DNA from: Hemerocallis citrina
Lineage: Eukaryota > Streptophyta > Magnoliopsida > Asparagales > Asphodelaceae
Reading direction: 5' to 3'
Length of the DNA stretch: 64,000 nt
Assembly: GCA_017893485.1 (NCBI GenBank)
Contig: CM030361.1
Coordinates: 146,630,941-146,694,940, forward strand
Notes under the pieces: generated by a model
Database searches by the model: none
Seen by the model: only the letters and a program-made list of their open reading frames with translations
Told to the model about the DNA's origin: nothing
Shown: piece by piece, positions 20,837-31,112 of the stretch
Layout: every line of letters starts with the position of its first letter
How positions within the stretch are numbered: position 1 is the first letter of the stretch
Made by a program: the position numbers and the translations under genes

Positions 20837-21734
20837 CTAGAGGCCCTCCTTACCACATAGGAAGCATGTCCTGAATGTCTTGGTGCACCCAGTAGCTATG
20901 TGGCTGGACTCTCCACATCTGAAGAACGTGGGCACCCTTCCTGTCACTGCCATAACATTGGCTCCAGTTGGCTTGAAGTGTTGCGCTGGGGGCTGATTCC
21001 TATAGTTGCTTGGTCCTGCGAGCCTCTTAGCTGTGTTCCAATTGCTCCGCTTGACTTGTACAGCTTGGAATTGGTTCATGTCAGACTCTATTGCAGCGGC
21101 CCTTCTAACTAGCCTTTTGAATATCCGAATGCCCAAAGCTATCATCCTTGATCTCAAGGCTAGGCCTTAATCCCTGCTTAAATTTACGTGCCTTCTTGGA
21201 CTCATCCTGTATCATCTTAGGTGCATACCTGGAAAGCTGATTGAACTTGGTTTCGTACTCCCACACTGACATATTGCCCTGCTGCAAGCTTAGGAATTCC
21301 ATGGCCTTCTTTTCCTGAACATCCAATGGAAAGTAATGGCTCCTAAATTCTTCCCATGTGAGTTGTACGTTGCCCAAATTCCTCTTCAAAGATTTTCACC
21401 ACACAGTTGCATCATTTTCTAGTTGAATGGTAGCCAGTTTCACCTTGCTTGCTTCCGGGGTTTCCAGTACCTCGAAGACTGTCTCAATTTGCCGAACCCA
21501 GTCATCCGCAGCATTGGGATTAGTCTGACCCTCAAATACTGGTGGCTTCATTCTTTTGAACGACTCGACTAGCTTGATGGCTTCGGGTATGTGCATGACT
21601 GGCCCTGGTCCTCTGTTCTCGGGAATATTGGCGGCTAGAGCATATAGGGTTTGGTACACACGAGCTAGCTCTGTCTCCAAGTCTAGCCCATTCTCTCCGC
21701 TATACCCTTCGCCGTTTCCGATTCTTCATGCCAT
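20837..21734 (-). pseudogene. chromovirus B Gag (broken)
   Basis: Reads from an ATG at 21734 through GNGEGYSGENGLDLETEL and the retrotransposon-gag core (VFEGQTNPNAADDWVRQIE, TWEEFRSHYFP, QQGNMSVWEYETKFNQLSRY), the typical chromovirus capsid pattern. Near the left end are two CCHC-like knuckles, FFRCGESSHIATGC and CFLCGKEGL. Breaks: TGA at codon 3, TGA near 21396 after DATVW, and a frameshift near 21150. The sequence stops at the junction with Tat-1 just inside the second knuckle. Confidence 0.88.
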
Positions 21735-21876
21735 TTCTGAGTCATAAGACTTATCATTAATCATCATAAATAACACAAACAACAAGATTTTATTCATTTC
21801 CAAAATTAAAACTCTTTATTCAGAAATAAAACTTTTGTTCCAATACACCCATTACATTTCTTGAATAAAAGACATC

Positions 21877-22392
21877 CTATATTGTACGGTTTCTCTTGGC
21901 TTCTCTGAGCTCTTCCTGTAGGTCTTGGATTTCCTTTCTCATATTTTCAAATTTATACTGTCGCTCTTCCTTGTCCCAGTGAGTGATGCAGTCCAATTTG
22001 GCGAAATGTCGATCATTCACGAGTCGGACCTTCTCAAGCTCACACACTTGAAAGTTCAGCTCCCGGATGCGCTCTTTGTCTTGTGCCTGTTGTAACTCCA
22101 AGTGGTTAACTTTCCACTTTTATGCATCCAATTCTCGTCGAAGAGAAGTAACAAGGTCATTTGGGTTATTTGGGACGAGTTCTTTGTCTGGGGAGTCTTC
22201 GAGAAGATTAGGCGGAGGTGTAGTAATCTCCCTGGACTCGGAAAATTCTTCCTCTTCTATTTCAAATGGTTCTTCTTCCTCCTCCTCCGGTTCTTCTTTG
22301 GGGTCCTCTTCTTCTTCCATTGGTTCTTCCTCCTCATCCTCGGGGTGGACAAACTAAGGAACCTCATTCTGGTGATCATACTGGTTGGCCAT
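21877..22392 (-). pseudogene. acidic coiled-coil ORF upstream of Gag
   Basis: Frame starts MANQYDHQNEVP at 22392 and has two in-frame stops (about 22354 and 22120). Between them is a run of about 60 residues dominated by Glu (PEDEEEEPMEEEED). After the second stop come coiled-coil heptads (ELQQAQDKERIRELNFQVCE, then IQDLQEELREAKRN). It lies between primer site and Gag, where plant chromoviruses usually have only leader. It may be an extra ORF or an N-terminal Gag extension. I do not recognise a family. Confidence 0.5.
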
Positions 22393-22530
22393 CTTATAGG
22401 AAAAAGAGGATAAAATGTCAGTTTATAGAGCAACGCAAACATAAGTTTAAATCTCTATAAGTTGAAACTCATACGCTAGTGTCCACTCTAGGGTGTCGTT
22501 CCTTATAAACTTGTATTACTTGTAAAGCAT

Positions 22531-22542
22531 GCTCTGATACCA
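22531..22542 (-). promoter_or_regulatory. primer-binding site (initiator Met tRNA)
   Basis: Minus strand TGGTATCAGAGC, three bases after the LTR end at 22546. Confidence 0.93.
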
Positions 22543-22545
22543 TCT

Positions 22546-23253
22546 TGTAACACCCTGAATTCCAAATAAGAATGAATTCGAGATTCTACAGGATCTTTAC
22601 ATCACTTCGTACAATTTTATAAGGAATTTAAAACTTTTTCAACAACAATACATAAGAGTTACAGTACACTTTGTTTACACAGCGGAAAATAAAAGATTGC
22701 AACATTGAAACAAAATACATCTTATATAACTTTAACATCATTTGCATCACAACATCTTTACTCCTTCATGAATAGTCCATTACCTGCATGTCAATCTGTG
22801 GGCACGTCAGTTACTTACAACTGACGAAAATGTTATACTCGGTTATCCTCTCTACGCTGGGAATAGTATAACAATCTCAATACTTTAATAAAAATACAAT
22901 AGTTGAATGAATAAATAAGTGTTAACTGTGTCTACGCTCAACATGTAAGTGTATATCATGCCTTAATGCCTAATGCACACAATTCTATACTAGGATGACA
23001 CTAATGCACACTTGTTCGGATTCTATGCATCCCATACTACATTGGTCCGAGGGCAAGCTCCTACGTACTCCACATTGAAGGGTTCGATCCCTCGCCATGT
23101 GACTACCTGGTAATAAAATAAGATTTAGTTTATTTCACGGATACGGATCTCAGCCTCCCTGGCTATAATAACATATCCCAGCCTCCCTAGCTATTATATC
23201 ATGAGAATAACCCCGCAAATGCCCCTCTAGCCCCGGTATACACATATACATTG
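22546..23253 (-). repeat. chromovirus B 5' LTR, inner part
   Basis: Begins TGTAACACCCTGAATTCC in plus reading. Contains the shared block CTATGCATCCCATACTAC (about 23025) and GGGTTCGATCCCTCGCCATG (about 23082-23101). It is interrupted at 23253 by Tat-2 and resumes at 38686. Confidence 0.88.
23249..23253. repeat. target-site duplication CATTG (left of Tat-2)
   Basis: CATTG precedes the LTR at 23254 and is repeated at 38681-38685 after the other LTR. Confidence 0.93.
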
Positions 23254-23840
23254 TGTTACCACTGATTCTGGTGTGGGGGTAAACAAATGAGATTTGTGAG
23301 TTTGCGGAAAAACCTGAATAGCGGATCCAAGCCTTCTGATTCCTGCCGCTACCTGCAATGAAGTGCGATACACCGGGGTTGATTCCGGCGACGCACCCTC
23401 CGACGCTCTTGTCAGTAACCAGTGGTGATTAAGAAAGAGCTTTAGGTGGAAAAAGAGTGATTACCTGGTCACAGTGGTAGGGGGGAGGTATTTATAGTCG
23501 CCATGGGAGTCATTAGGGACCTGATTTCCTGTGTAACTGTCAGGAGTAACCTCATAATCTGTTTAGGAAACTGACCCCTGATCCCCGGTGAGAGCAAATC
23601 AGGCCCGTTGATTCGGTCAAATTAGTGACCCTGATTTCCTCTTGCTGGTCTGGGTTTGTCTCGGGTCGGGACCCGTACCCAGTTGGAGTGAATCTGTTCA
23701 CGGGTTATTGGATCTGTGAGAAGGAGATCCAGTACCCGTTTCGGACCTGTTTGTATGTGAAATTACCATTTTGCCCCTGAGCTTCAAGATTCGTGCCCAA
23801 TCTGGACGGTTCCGATTTAACCCCATTTTTATCCATATCA
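23254..23840 (-). repeat. 3' LTR of Tat-2 (587 bp)
   Basis: Ends TGTTAC and ATATCA in plus reading. By eye it differs from the 5' LTR at about twenty positions plus small indels, so insertion is fairly recent. TATAAATAC (minus) lies at 23488-23496. Confidence 0.96.
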
Positions 23841-23855
23841 CGAGCCCCCCATTCC
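23841..23855 (-). promoter_or_regulatory. polypurine tract of Tat-2
   Basis: Minus strand GGAATGGGGGGCTCG directly against the LTR. Confidence 0.88.
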
Positions 23856-24605
23856 TAAAGACTGAGTGTGATCAGCCTTTGAGGAGTAGCTTAACTGTTT
23901 TAGTGGCTAGTGGAGTTGTATCGGAGTCTGAATGGAGGGTTTTGAATCTTGAAGGGGGTAGTGAGGTGATTTTTGAAGCCGTAAGCTGTTCTGAAGCCCT
24001 ATTGAGCATTTGACAGTTTTTATCTATTTTTTCGGACTATTTATTTAATTTTGCGATGTGTCAACTAGTCGTTCGGAGACCTTAACAGTACATTCTAGGC
24101 AATAATTGTTCGTTCAGGGGCTCAAAAATATCCCCTCGAATTTTTAATTATTTTCTAGAATTTTTAGTTAATTTTCCCGAAGTTTTAGCAACTTTTTCGC
24201 AATTTTAAAATAAATAAAATGATTTAAATAAATAAAAATTGATTTTTAAATACTGATTTATGGCGTGGCCTGATCTGGACCGTTAATCTTGGGCAAGCGC
24301 GAATTTCTGAGAGATCTGACGGTTGTAGTCGCTCGGCATTCATTTTCTCTCTTTTGACGCTCGGATGGGCACTTGATCGGTTGGCCGACTGGAGGGGTAA
24401 GGGTTCGGCCGTCCGAGCGACGTGGCGCAATCTGAGCCGTCGGATGGTGGCGCGAATCTTGAGACGGGCACATTTTCCAAGAGAACGCTATCTTGTTGTT
24501 TAGCGAACGTGGCAATATCTGGACCGTTCATCATCAGGAGCACGAATTTCTGGAAGATCCAACGGTTGTGATGGTTCGGGTGCTTTTTTCTCCGTTTTGA
24601 CACTC
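23856..24605. other. Tat-2 3' untranslated region, first module copies
   Basis: AT-rich sequence to about 24240, then a partial (24255-24400) and a full (24420-24605) copy of a roughly 200-bp module marked by GCTATCTTGT and TTTCTCCGTTTTGA. No gene is seen. Confidence 0.65.
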
Positions 24606-25037
24606 GGATGGGCACTTGCTCGGTTGGCCGACCGGAGATCTGAGGGCACGGTTGGCCGAGCGACGTTCTGGGCCGCCGGATGGGCATTTGCTCCATTGGC
24701 CGACCGGAGATCTGAGGGCACGGTTGGCCGAGCGACTTTCTGGGCTGCCGGATGGGCATTTGCTCGGTTGGCCGACCGGGGATCTGAGAGTTCGGTTGGT
24801 CGACCAACGTTCTGGGCCGCCGGATGGGCACTCGCTCGGTTGGCCGACCGGCGCTCTAAGGGTTCGGTTGGTCAAGCGACGTTCTGGGCCACCGGATGGG
24901 CACTCGCTCGGTTGGCCGACTGGGGCTCTGAGGGTTCTGTTGGTCGAGCGACGTTTTGGGCCGCCGGATGGGCACTCGCTCGGTAGGCCGACCGGAGCTC
25001 TGAGGGTTTGGTTGGTCGAGCGACGTGGCGCAATCTG
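24606..25037. repeat. 72-bp tandem array, 6 copies
   Basis: GGATGGGCA starts at 24606, 24678, 24750, 24822, 24894 and 24966: exactly 72 bp apart each time. Units contain TTGGCCGACCGG. As 72 is divisible by three, all frames give repeated peptides on both strands; these are not proteins. Confidence 0.95.
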
Positions 25038-25440
25038 AACCGTTGGATGGTGTTGCGAATCTCGAGACGGGCGCGTTTCTTAAGAAAATGCTATCTTGTC
25101 GTTTAGCGTCGCTGGCGAGATCTGGGCGATCTGATCGAGATCTTACACGAATGTTGAGGAGAAAGTGAGTTTTCTCCGTTTTGATGCTCGGATGGGCACT
25201 TGCTCGGTTAGCCGACCGGATGTCTAAAGGTCCGGCAGTCCGAGCGTGGTAGCGCGATCCGGGTCATCGGATGGCGGAGAGAATTTCAATACGGTTCAGT
25301 TCCCATGAGCATTAATGGTGTCCCAGGGTTTGTGCAGCGTTCCAACTTCCCGGGACATTAAGAATGGTGCCCTTCAATTAATGCGTGGCATTTCGTCTCC
25401 CAAGGGTCATAATGGCTGGTTCTTGGAGGGGAGGTTATAA
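25038..25440. repeat. module copy and unique spacer of Tat-2
   Basis: Another copy of the ~200-bp module at about 25024-25250 (CTATCTTGTCGTTTAGCG marker), then spacer without coding signal. Confidence 0.7.
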
Positions 25441-26010
25441 GTACCCCATTCTCCTTGCCATTTCAGTCACAACAATGTAGAGTTTTAGCACTTGGAGGTG
25501 TCTGCCTTGAGTGGTTGCTCTTCGGCCATGGTCTCCTCCTGATTCTGACGGCCCCGATGCGGATGTCAGGGTCGGGGGAGATCAGAGCAGAAGAAGTGAC
25601 GAACGGAGTCAAGGTGGATGCCTGTTTTCTTTTGAAAAATCCTAAACCTGAGGTCATCGGACGGGTGGTCACTCTTCCGCCGTGATCTTCTCCCGATTCT
25701 GACGGTCCCGATGCGGATGTCAGGGTCGGAGGAGATCAGGGCAGAAGAGGTGATGACCAGAGTCCGGACCCGGGGTGCTAAATGCTTCGGGTGGATGGGT
25801 GGTCATCCTTCCGCCATGATCTTCTCCCGATTCTGACGGTCCCGACGCGGATGTCAGGGTCGGAGGAGATCAGGGCAGAAGGGATGATGACTGGAGTCCG
25901 GACCCGAGGGACAGGTTGCTTCGGAAGGATGGGTGGTCATTCTTCTGCCATGATCTTCTCCTGACTCTGATGGCCCCGATGCGGGTGTCAGGGTCAGCGG
26001 AGATCATGGC
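25441..26010. repeat. 134-bp tandem array, 4 copies
   Basis: TGATCTTCTCC-type motif at 25529, 25683, 25817 and 25951; the last two intervals are 134 bp. Units contain CCCGATGCGGATGTCAGGGT. Confidence 0.88.
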
Positions 26011-26825
26011 AGAAGAGGTGACGACCGAAGTTCGGAGCCGAGGGACTGCAGCTTCGGAATGATTGGTCTCTTCCGATCTCTGTCTTCCTTCCGGGCTGAT
26101 GGCTTTTGATGGTTGTCAGCCCGAAGGAGTTAGAGATGGGAGGCATGCCGATCTGCTTTTGACCGGGCCCCGTGAGACGGTGGTTTCTCTCCAATCCTTG
26201 GACGATTCGTGGTTTCGGCTCCGAGGCCGTAAGCTTCGAGTTGCTCACAGGTGAGAGGTTAACCGACCGAGACCAGGGGCCCGGGGGGCTCACCGAGGGC
26301 GGTGCCTTAAAAATTTTAATCAAAACTTTCTCTGGCTTCTTCAGACAGGGGCGGAGCGCCTGAATCCGAAGTGTCTCGTCCGGGCGATGTGGCACGATTT
26401 GAGTCGTCAGATGGTGGCGCAAATCTCGAGACGGGCTCAGTTCCCAAGAAAATGCTATCTTGTCGTTTAGCGTCGTTGGCGGGATCTGGGCCATCTGATC
26501 GAGATCTTCCACGAAAATTGAGGAGAAAGTGAATTTTCTCCGTTTTGACGCTCGGGAAGGCACTTGCTCGGTTAGCCGACCGGGGATCTGAGAGTTCGGA
26601 TGGTCGAGCGACTTTTTGGGCCGCCGGAGGGGGCCTTGCTCGGCGAGCAGACCGGTCCCTTTGCTGTTGGGTTCGGATCGCACGTTGCTCGGATTTTGAG
26701 CCTGTCATGCCGAACTACTTGACTTGGTGAAAACACAAAGTCGTTTTGGGCCTTCGCGACGTTTCGATAGCGGCCCAAAAGTCGCGCCCTTACGTTTGGA
26801 AGCCCAAGGGACTTTTCTTTTTTAC
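26011..26825. other. Tat-2 non-coding region upstream of the antisense gene
   Basis: Spacer without a convincing ORF to about 26380, then another ~200-bp module copy (26385-26580, with CTATCTTGTCGTTTAGCG). The last 250 bp lead into the antisense TATA box. Confidence 0.6.
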
Positions 26826-26832
26826 TATAAAT
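26826..26832 (+). promoter_or_regulatory. TATA box for antisense gene 1 of Tat-2
   Basis: TATAAAT followed by a C-rich run, 203 bp before ATG 27029. Equivalent to TATAAATA at 17673 in Tat-1. Confidence 0.65.
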
Positions 26833-28014
26833 CTTCACCCCCCCTCAATCCAAGTCTGATTATTCACTTTCACTTTCGCTCTCAAGTTTTTACTTTTTAC
26901 CATCGAAGTTTTTAGCTCCTGGGTGGTGCTGCTAGCTGTCGCGGCGAGACATTCCTTTGCTTCGGCGAACTTTTCCGACCGTAGCAGTCACTTCAAGGTC
27001 AGTTTCTCCCCTTTCTTTTTAGAAAAAAATGGTTAATATTACTCCTTCGGATGAGACCCCCGCCTCGGACCAAGTCGTCGGTCAAGCGGGTAAGGGAAAG
27101 GAGGTGATGGAGCCGACCGAGCAGACCATTGTTCGGCCGAGCAAGAGTGGCGAAGTCGCCGAGCCACACCAGGAAGTTGTGGCGAAGTCTCAGAAGGGCA
27201 AAGGAGTGGTCACAATGATTGAGCAGCCGAAGACGGCAGGGGCGTTCGGTCGGCAGCCTATCGTTTTGTCGAGTGTGGGGGGTGTTCGGAGCTACTCCGA
27301 AGAGATGTTGGAGAAGGTGACTCAGGGCACCACCAAGTCTGTTGAGGAGAATGAGCCGAGAGAGTTGTCCGAGGTGGATCATACCATTTCGTCCCTTACC
27401 GAGGCTGATCTGCATCGGATCCGAGCCGAATTCCAGATCCCAGCCGAGTTCGGGCTATTCCTCCCCAGACCGGGATTCCGAGCTTCCACGTCGTCTTCGC
27501 CTGACGTGTGTGTCTTTCCCCTCGACTCCTTACAGGCCGGGCTTCGTTTCCCGCTTCATCCATTTATCGTAGAGGTTCTCATTTGGTACGGTTTGAGCCC
27601 TGCCCAGTTGATGCCGAACACTTGGAGGCACGTCCTGGCGTTTGTTCTCCGGTGTCAAGAGATCGGAGCTGAGCCGAGCTTGTTTCTCCTTCGGAGCCTC
27701 TACCGCCCCTGCCAACCAAACAGGAATGAGCAGAGGTTCTACCTTTCGCCGCGGACGGGCGTGAAGTTGATTGAGAACCCGGACTCGATCAAACATTGGA
27801 AGGAAAAGTATTTCATTGTCCGAGCTCCTGCACCATGGGCAATTCCGATAGCTTGGAGGAGGGAAGGCCTGCCCAAGCGAGCGAAGAAGGAGCCAGTACT
27901 GAGTGACGAGGAGGCGGAAGTCCTCAAGAAGCTCCTCGCCCTGCCAATGCTAAGTTGGAAAGACATTACCGAGGAAGCTTTGTTCCGGGGGGGGTCTAGG
28001 TCCGATCGACCCTA

Positions 28015-28092
28015 GTACGCTTCTGGTATTTTTACTTCTTTGCATAAAGTTCTTGAATAATTTATCTAAGTTTTTTCATTCGGCTTGTGCAG
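28015..28092 (+). other. intron 1 of Tat-2 antisense gene
   Basis: GTACGCTTCT to GGCTTGTGCAG, 78 bp. Required joint GAC CCT A|AG TCT, phase 1, matches Tat-1. In the printed frame the joint gives a stop, hence the suspected frameshift in the G run. Confidence 0.75.
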
Positions 28093-28601
28093 AGTCTTCT
28101 AAGATGGACTACAGGGCGTTGATGGCGAAGGCCAAGGCGAAGGAGTAGGAGACGAGGAAGAAGAGACCCTGGGCAGGGCCTCAGGGCGGCCGAGCCCCGA
28201 AGATACCTTCGGTCCCAAAGACCTCTGACCTGCAGAAGGTCGTCGTTCCGGAGGCCGGTCCCGAGCAGGAGATTGCCGCAGCCTCCGATCCTCCTGCTTC
28301 AGATGCGCCGACACCAACGGCTAAGGGGGATGCTCCCGGCTCGTCAAGCGGTGCGTTCGGCATGAACGAGGTGCTGTCCCTCCAAGTTTCGCCCCTCACT
28401 GCCGATGCGAAGAAGATCTTGACCGAGAGGCATAAGCAGATCTTCGTCCCCGACTGGCAGGTGATGAAAGTCGGTTTTTTGGGCGACGACAATATTTGCA
28501 TGGAAGCAGTGAAGCACCTGCCGACCCCAAAGGACCGAGCGGCCCTTAAGGCCGGGCTGGTCGGGGACGCCACAATGCAGATCGCTCGGAACACAATGTC
28601 G

Positions 28602-28693
28602 GTGAGTGGACTGGACACTTTCTTATTGAAGCTTTTTTCTGAAATTTTTCTAAGTTTCTAGGCTCGGACCCTAACGGTTTGTTCTCTTTCCAG
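28602..28693 (+). other. intron 2 of Tat-2 antisense gene
   Basis: GTGAGTGG to CTCTTTCCAG, 92 bp, phase 0 (ATG TCG|ACG CTC). Matches Tat-1 intron 2. Confidence 0.8.
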
Positions 28694-29380
28694 ACGCTCT
28701 GCCATTTCAACTTCTTGCTCGAGGAGTTTGCGAGCAAGGAACAGGAGCTGACGGCGCAGTATGATCGGGAGAGGTCGGAGCGCGTCAAAGCTACAAAGCT
28801 GCTCGATGCTGAGCAACTCCTCTCGGCAAAATGTGGTGCCGAGGTGGCAAGGCTGGAGACGAAGCTGGCCGACGCCATTCAGCAGTCGAAGGACGCGGCC
28901 ATCAAGCTCGAGGCCTCAGAGAAGGAGAACGCCGAGCTGAAGGAGGAGTTGGCCAACGCTCGATCAGAAGCAGAGAGGGCTCGGAAGAGGGCCGAGAAGA
29001 TCATGGCCAGGCACCGGTCGAAGGTGGCGAAGGTGAAGAAGGCTGTCCAGGATGAGGCCGAGCACCACATGTTTAAGAACATGGAGGACGTGTACGGCCG
29101 AGCGCTTCTTCATATCGCCGCTCGGAACCCGGGGTTTGACACGTCCGGCTACCATTTTTACGACCCCGTGGAGGGGGAGGAGGAGCTTCCCCCGGCGATG
29201 CTCGGCCCCGAGGGACCGACCGAAGGTGTCGAAGGCCCGGGCGAGACTGAGGCCGAGGGTGAGGAGGAGGACGACTCTGAGAAGGAGAGCGAGAGCGGGG
29301 ACGAAGACGAGGACAAAGTCGAAGGCGAGGACGAGGCCGAGGGGTCGACAGACCCGAACGACAAAAAGGTCGACCCCTGA

Positions 29381-29594
29381 CTTAGTTGCATCTTTTAGTC
29401 TTTTGTTGTTTTTCGTTTTTTTTGTAAGCCTAACTGCGGACTGGCCACCGCTCTTATAACACTTTTCTTGAGTTTTGAATGAAAACATTCTTAGTTTGGC
29501 CAAAAATTCTCTAAGTGTTTGTCCCCAGATTTTGTGTCTGATTAGTCGTAAAATTCTCCAAGTGTTGGCCGTCGGATTTATCTCTGCTTTTCAG
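29381..29594 (+). other. spacer between antisense genes 1 and 2 of Tat-2
   Basis: T-rich spacer with CGGACTGGCCA (29437-29447), shared with Tat-1, and an acceptor-like CTGCTTTTCAG ending at 29594. It is either the 3' end of gene 1 or a third intron. Confidence 0.5.
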
Positions 29595-30433
29595 GTGAAT
29601 TTTGGTCCGATCACGGAGGTTTCGTACCTTCGTAAGGAGCTAACCAAAACAAAGCGAGAGCTTTCACTTAGCCGAGAGAAGCGGTTTTATATGTTCTTGA
29701 AGCTGGAGGAGATAAAGGCGGCTGCGAGGGGGTATTGTCGCGAGCTGAATCAGCTACGGAAACGACCCCAAGCCCCTTGCCCCGAAGGCGAGATCGAGCG
29801 GCTTCGTAGAGAGCTTGCGTCGTTGAGCAGAAGAATGACGAGCTCTTGGCCGAGATCCAACACTTGGAGTTAGCAGAGAAAGATCGTTCGGCGGAAGAAG
29901 AGAAGCTAGCTTCCGAGCTGGAGAAGGTGTCGACCGAGCGCAAAAAGTTGTTGGCCGAGGTCGAAAAGCTGAGGAGGATCACGATAGATAGGGGGATCGA
30001 GGTCACCCACTACCGACGGCTCGCGACCGATAGCGCCAATGCCTCGGGCTCGTCAAGACCTCCTCGTTTGAAGATGTTGGCGAAGGACGACGCTCTGAGA
30101 GACAGGATTATTGAGCTGGAGGAAGAGGTCGCGTCGCTCAAGCCTCTGCCTGAGAGGGCCAACGTTCACAGTACGTCGTGTACCCGCGAAGAGAGTGAGA
30201 GAGGGATTACCTTCTACAAACTTGCGACTCGTCTGCCTGTGGCTAGGCGGAGTCCTGCTGATGCCCAGAGTGGTGTAGCCGTCTGGTCTAGCGGTGCCTC
30301 GGTCGGCGCCACCGTTGGGATTAGTGGCAAAGGGGGATCTCGCTTCGTTGGTTTGGAATCGAGTTCGGAGGCTAGGCATCGCCGCCCCCACGTTTCCTTG
30401 AACCGAAGCGTACCCCTTCCGAAGAGGCACTGA
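29595..30433 (+). pseudogene. Tat-2 antisense gene 2 (coiled coil, Ser/Arg tail)
   Basis: After the acceptor-like AG one frame reads VNFGPITEVSYLRKELTKTK, then coiled coil to about 29820. A frameshift near 29825 moves it to the 29846-30433 frame (NDELLAEIQHLELAEKDRS, EKLASELEKVSTERKKLL, then IIELEEEVASL). The last 80 residues are Ser/Gly/Arg-rich and end PLPKRH. It has the same position and general make-up as 20256-20723 in Tat-1. It is possibly a fourth exon of gene 1. Confidence 0.6.
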
Positions 30434-30515
30434 ACATGTCTTCTTGTATTGTAAAATTCTTGTTGTAGCATCAGTCTTGCATTGTAAAATTCTTGTTGTA
30501 GCGTCAGTTGATGGG

Positions 30516-30521
30516 AATAAA
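30516..30521 (+). terminator. polyadenylation signal AATAAA
   Basis: AATAAA 83 bp after the stop of antisense gene 2, in a T-rich context. Confidence 0.5.
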
Positions 30522-30619
30522 AACTTGATAGTTTGTTTTGAAAAATTCTTCAAGTGTTGGACTTCGGCAATTCTTCAAGGGTCTGAAATTTTGTTGTTCG
30601 TCTCTTCCTTTTTTCAGCT

Positions 30620-31112
30620 CGTGGTGGTAGCTCAAGACGCCGACCCCAATTGCTCGGATAATCACGCTCGAACCGAGGCTGGCTCGGAGGAGACGAAGAT
30701 GTATTCGGCCAAATACCGAGAGCGGCTTTATGAAGTTGAGCTAGGACTGCGCCGGGCCGAGAGCGAGCGGGGCCACCTTTAGCTCGTCCTAGGTCAGCGG
30801 GATGCCGAGATCCGGCGTATGGAGGGCAGGATCGCCGAGATGGCCCCTACAGGAGAGGACGGAGACTCACCGACCGCCTTCAGGAATGCCCTTCGGGTCC
30901 AGTGCGTTCGGCACAGTCTGACGAAGATAGTAGCTGAAAGGGATGATCTGCTCTCCGAGATTCGTCACCTGCAGACGGCAGAGGCGAAGCTTCGGAAGGA
31001 GGAAGAGGAACTGGTGGCCGAAGTGGCCGAACTGACGACCGAACGGGACGGTGACGATTTTCCATTTAAAAACCAAGTGTCGTGGGTCGGCACTGTAACT
31101 TTTGTTCTTTAA
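30620..31112 (+). pseudogene. Tat-2 antisense gene 3 (coiled coil)
   Basis: Preceded by an acceptor-like TTTTTTCAG at 30619. Reads LVVVAQDADPNCSDNHARTE, then coiled-coil heptads (YRERLYEVELGLRRAESERG), a TAG at 30781, then RMEGRIAEM and RHLQTAEAKLRKEEEELVAE, ending at a TAA at 31110. The truncated Tat-1 copy has no counterpart. Unknown function. Confidence 0.45.

Larger units (their letters stand above)
27029..29380 (+). pseudogene. Tat-2 antisense gene 1 (three exons, nearly intact)
   Basis: Exons 27029-28014, 28093-28601 and 28694-29380 would encode about 725 residues. Exon 1 (328 codons): Lys/Glu-rich start, then a globular domain with FPLHPFIVEVLIWYGL, PNTWRHVLAFVLRCQE and RFYLSPRTG (residues about 170-260), resembling the plant 'putative gypsy-type transposon' domain. 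Exon 2: Pro/Ala-rich linker then MNEVLSLQVSPLTADAKK. Exon 3: long coiled coil (EQELTAQYDRERSERVKAT onward), a basic helix, and an acidic C-terminus of about 60 residues rich in Glu/Asp. Defects: a TAG at about 28147 (KE*ET) and a one-base phase error before the first splice site, probably in the G8 run at about 27987-27994. The role is unknown. Nuclear or Gag-associated action would be speculation. Confidence 0.8.

Noticed and set aside
24340..25038. Long open frames on both strands (up to 163 codons)
   Set aside because: Caused by the 72-bp repeat (24 codons per unit). Not a gene.
27029..28015. Antisense exon 1 as a DNA-transposon transposase
   Set aside because: The similar Pfam name is historical. 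No DDE catalytic pattern or terminal inverted repeats are present, and the gene lies inside an LTR element.
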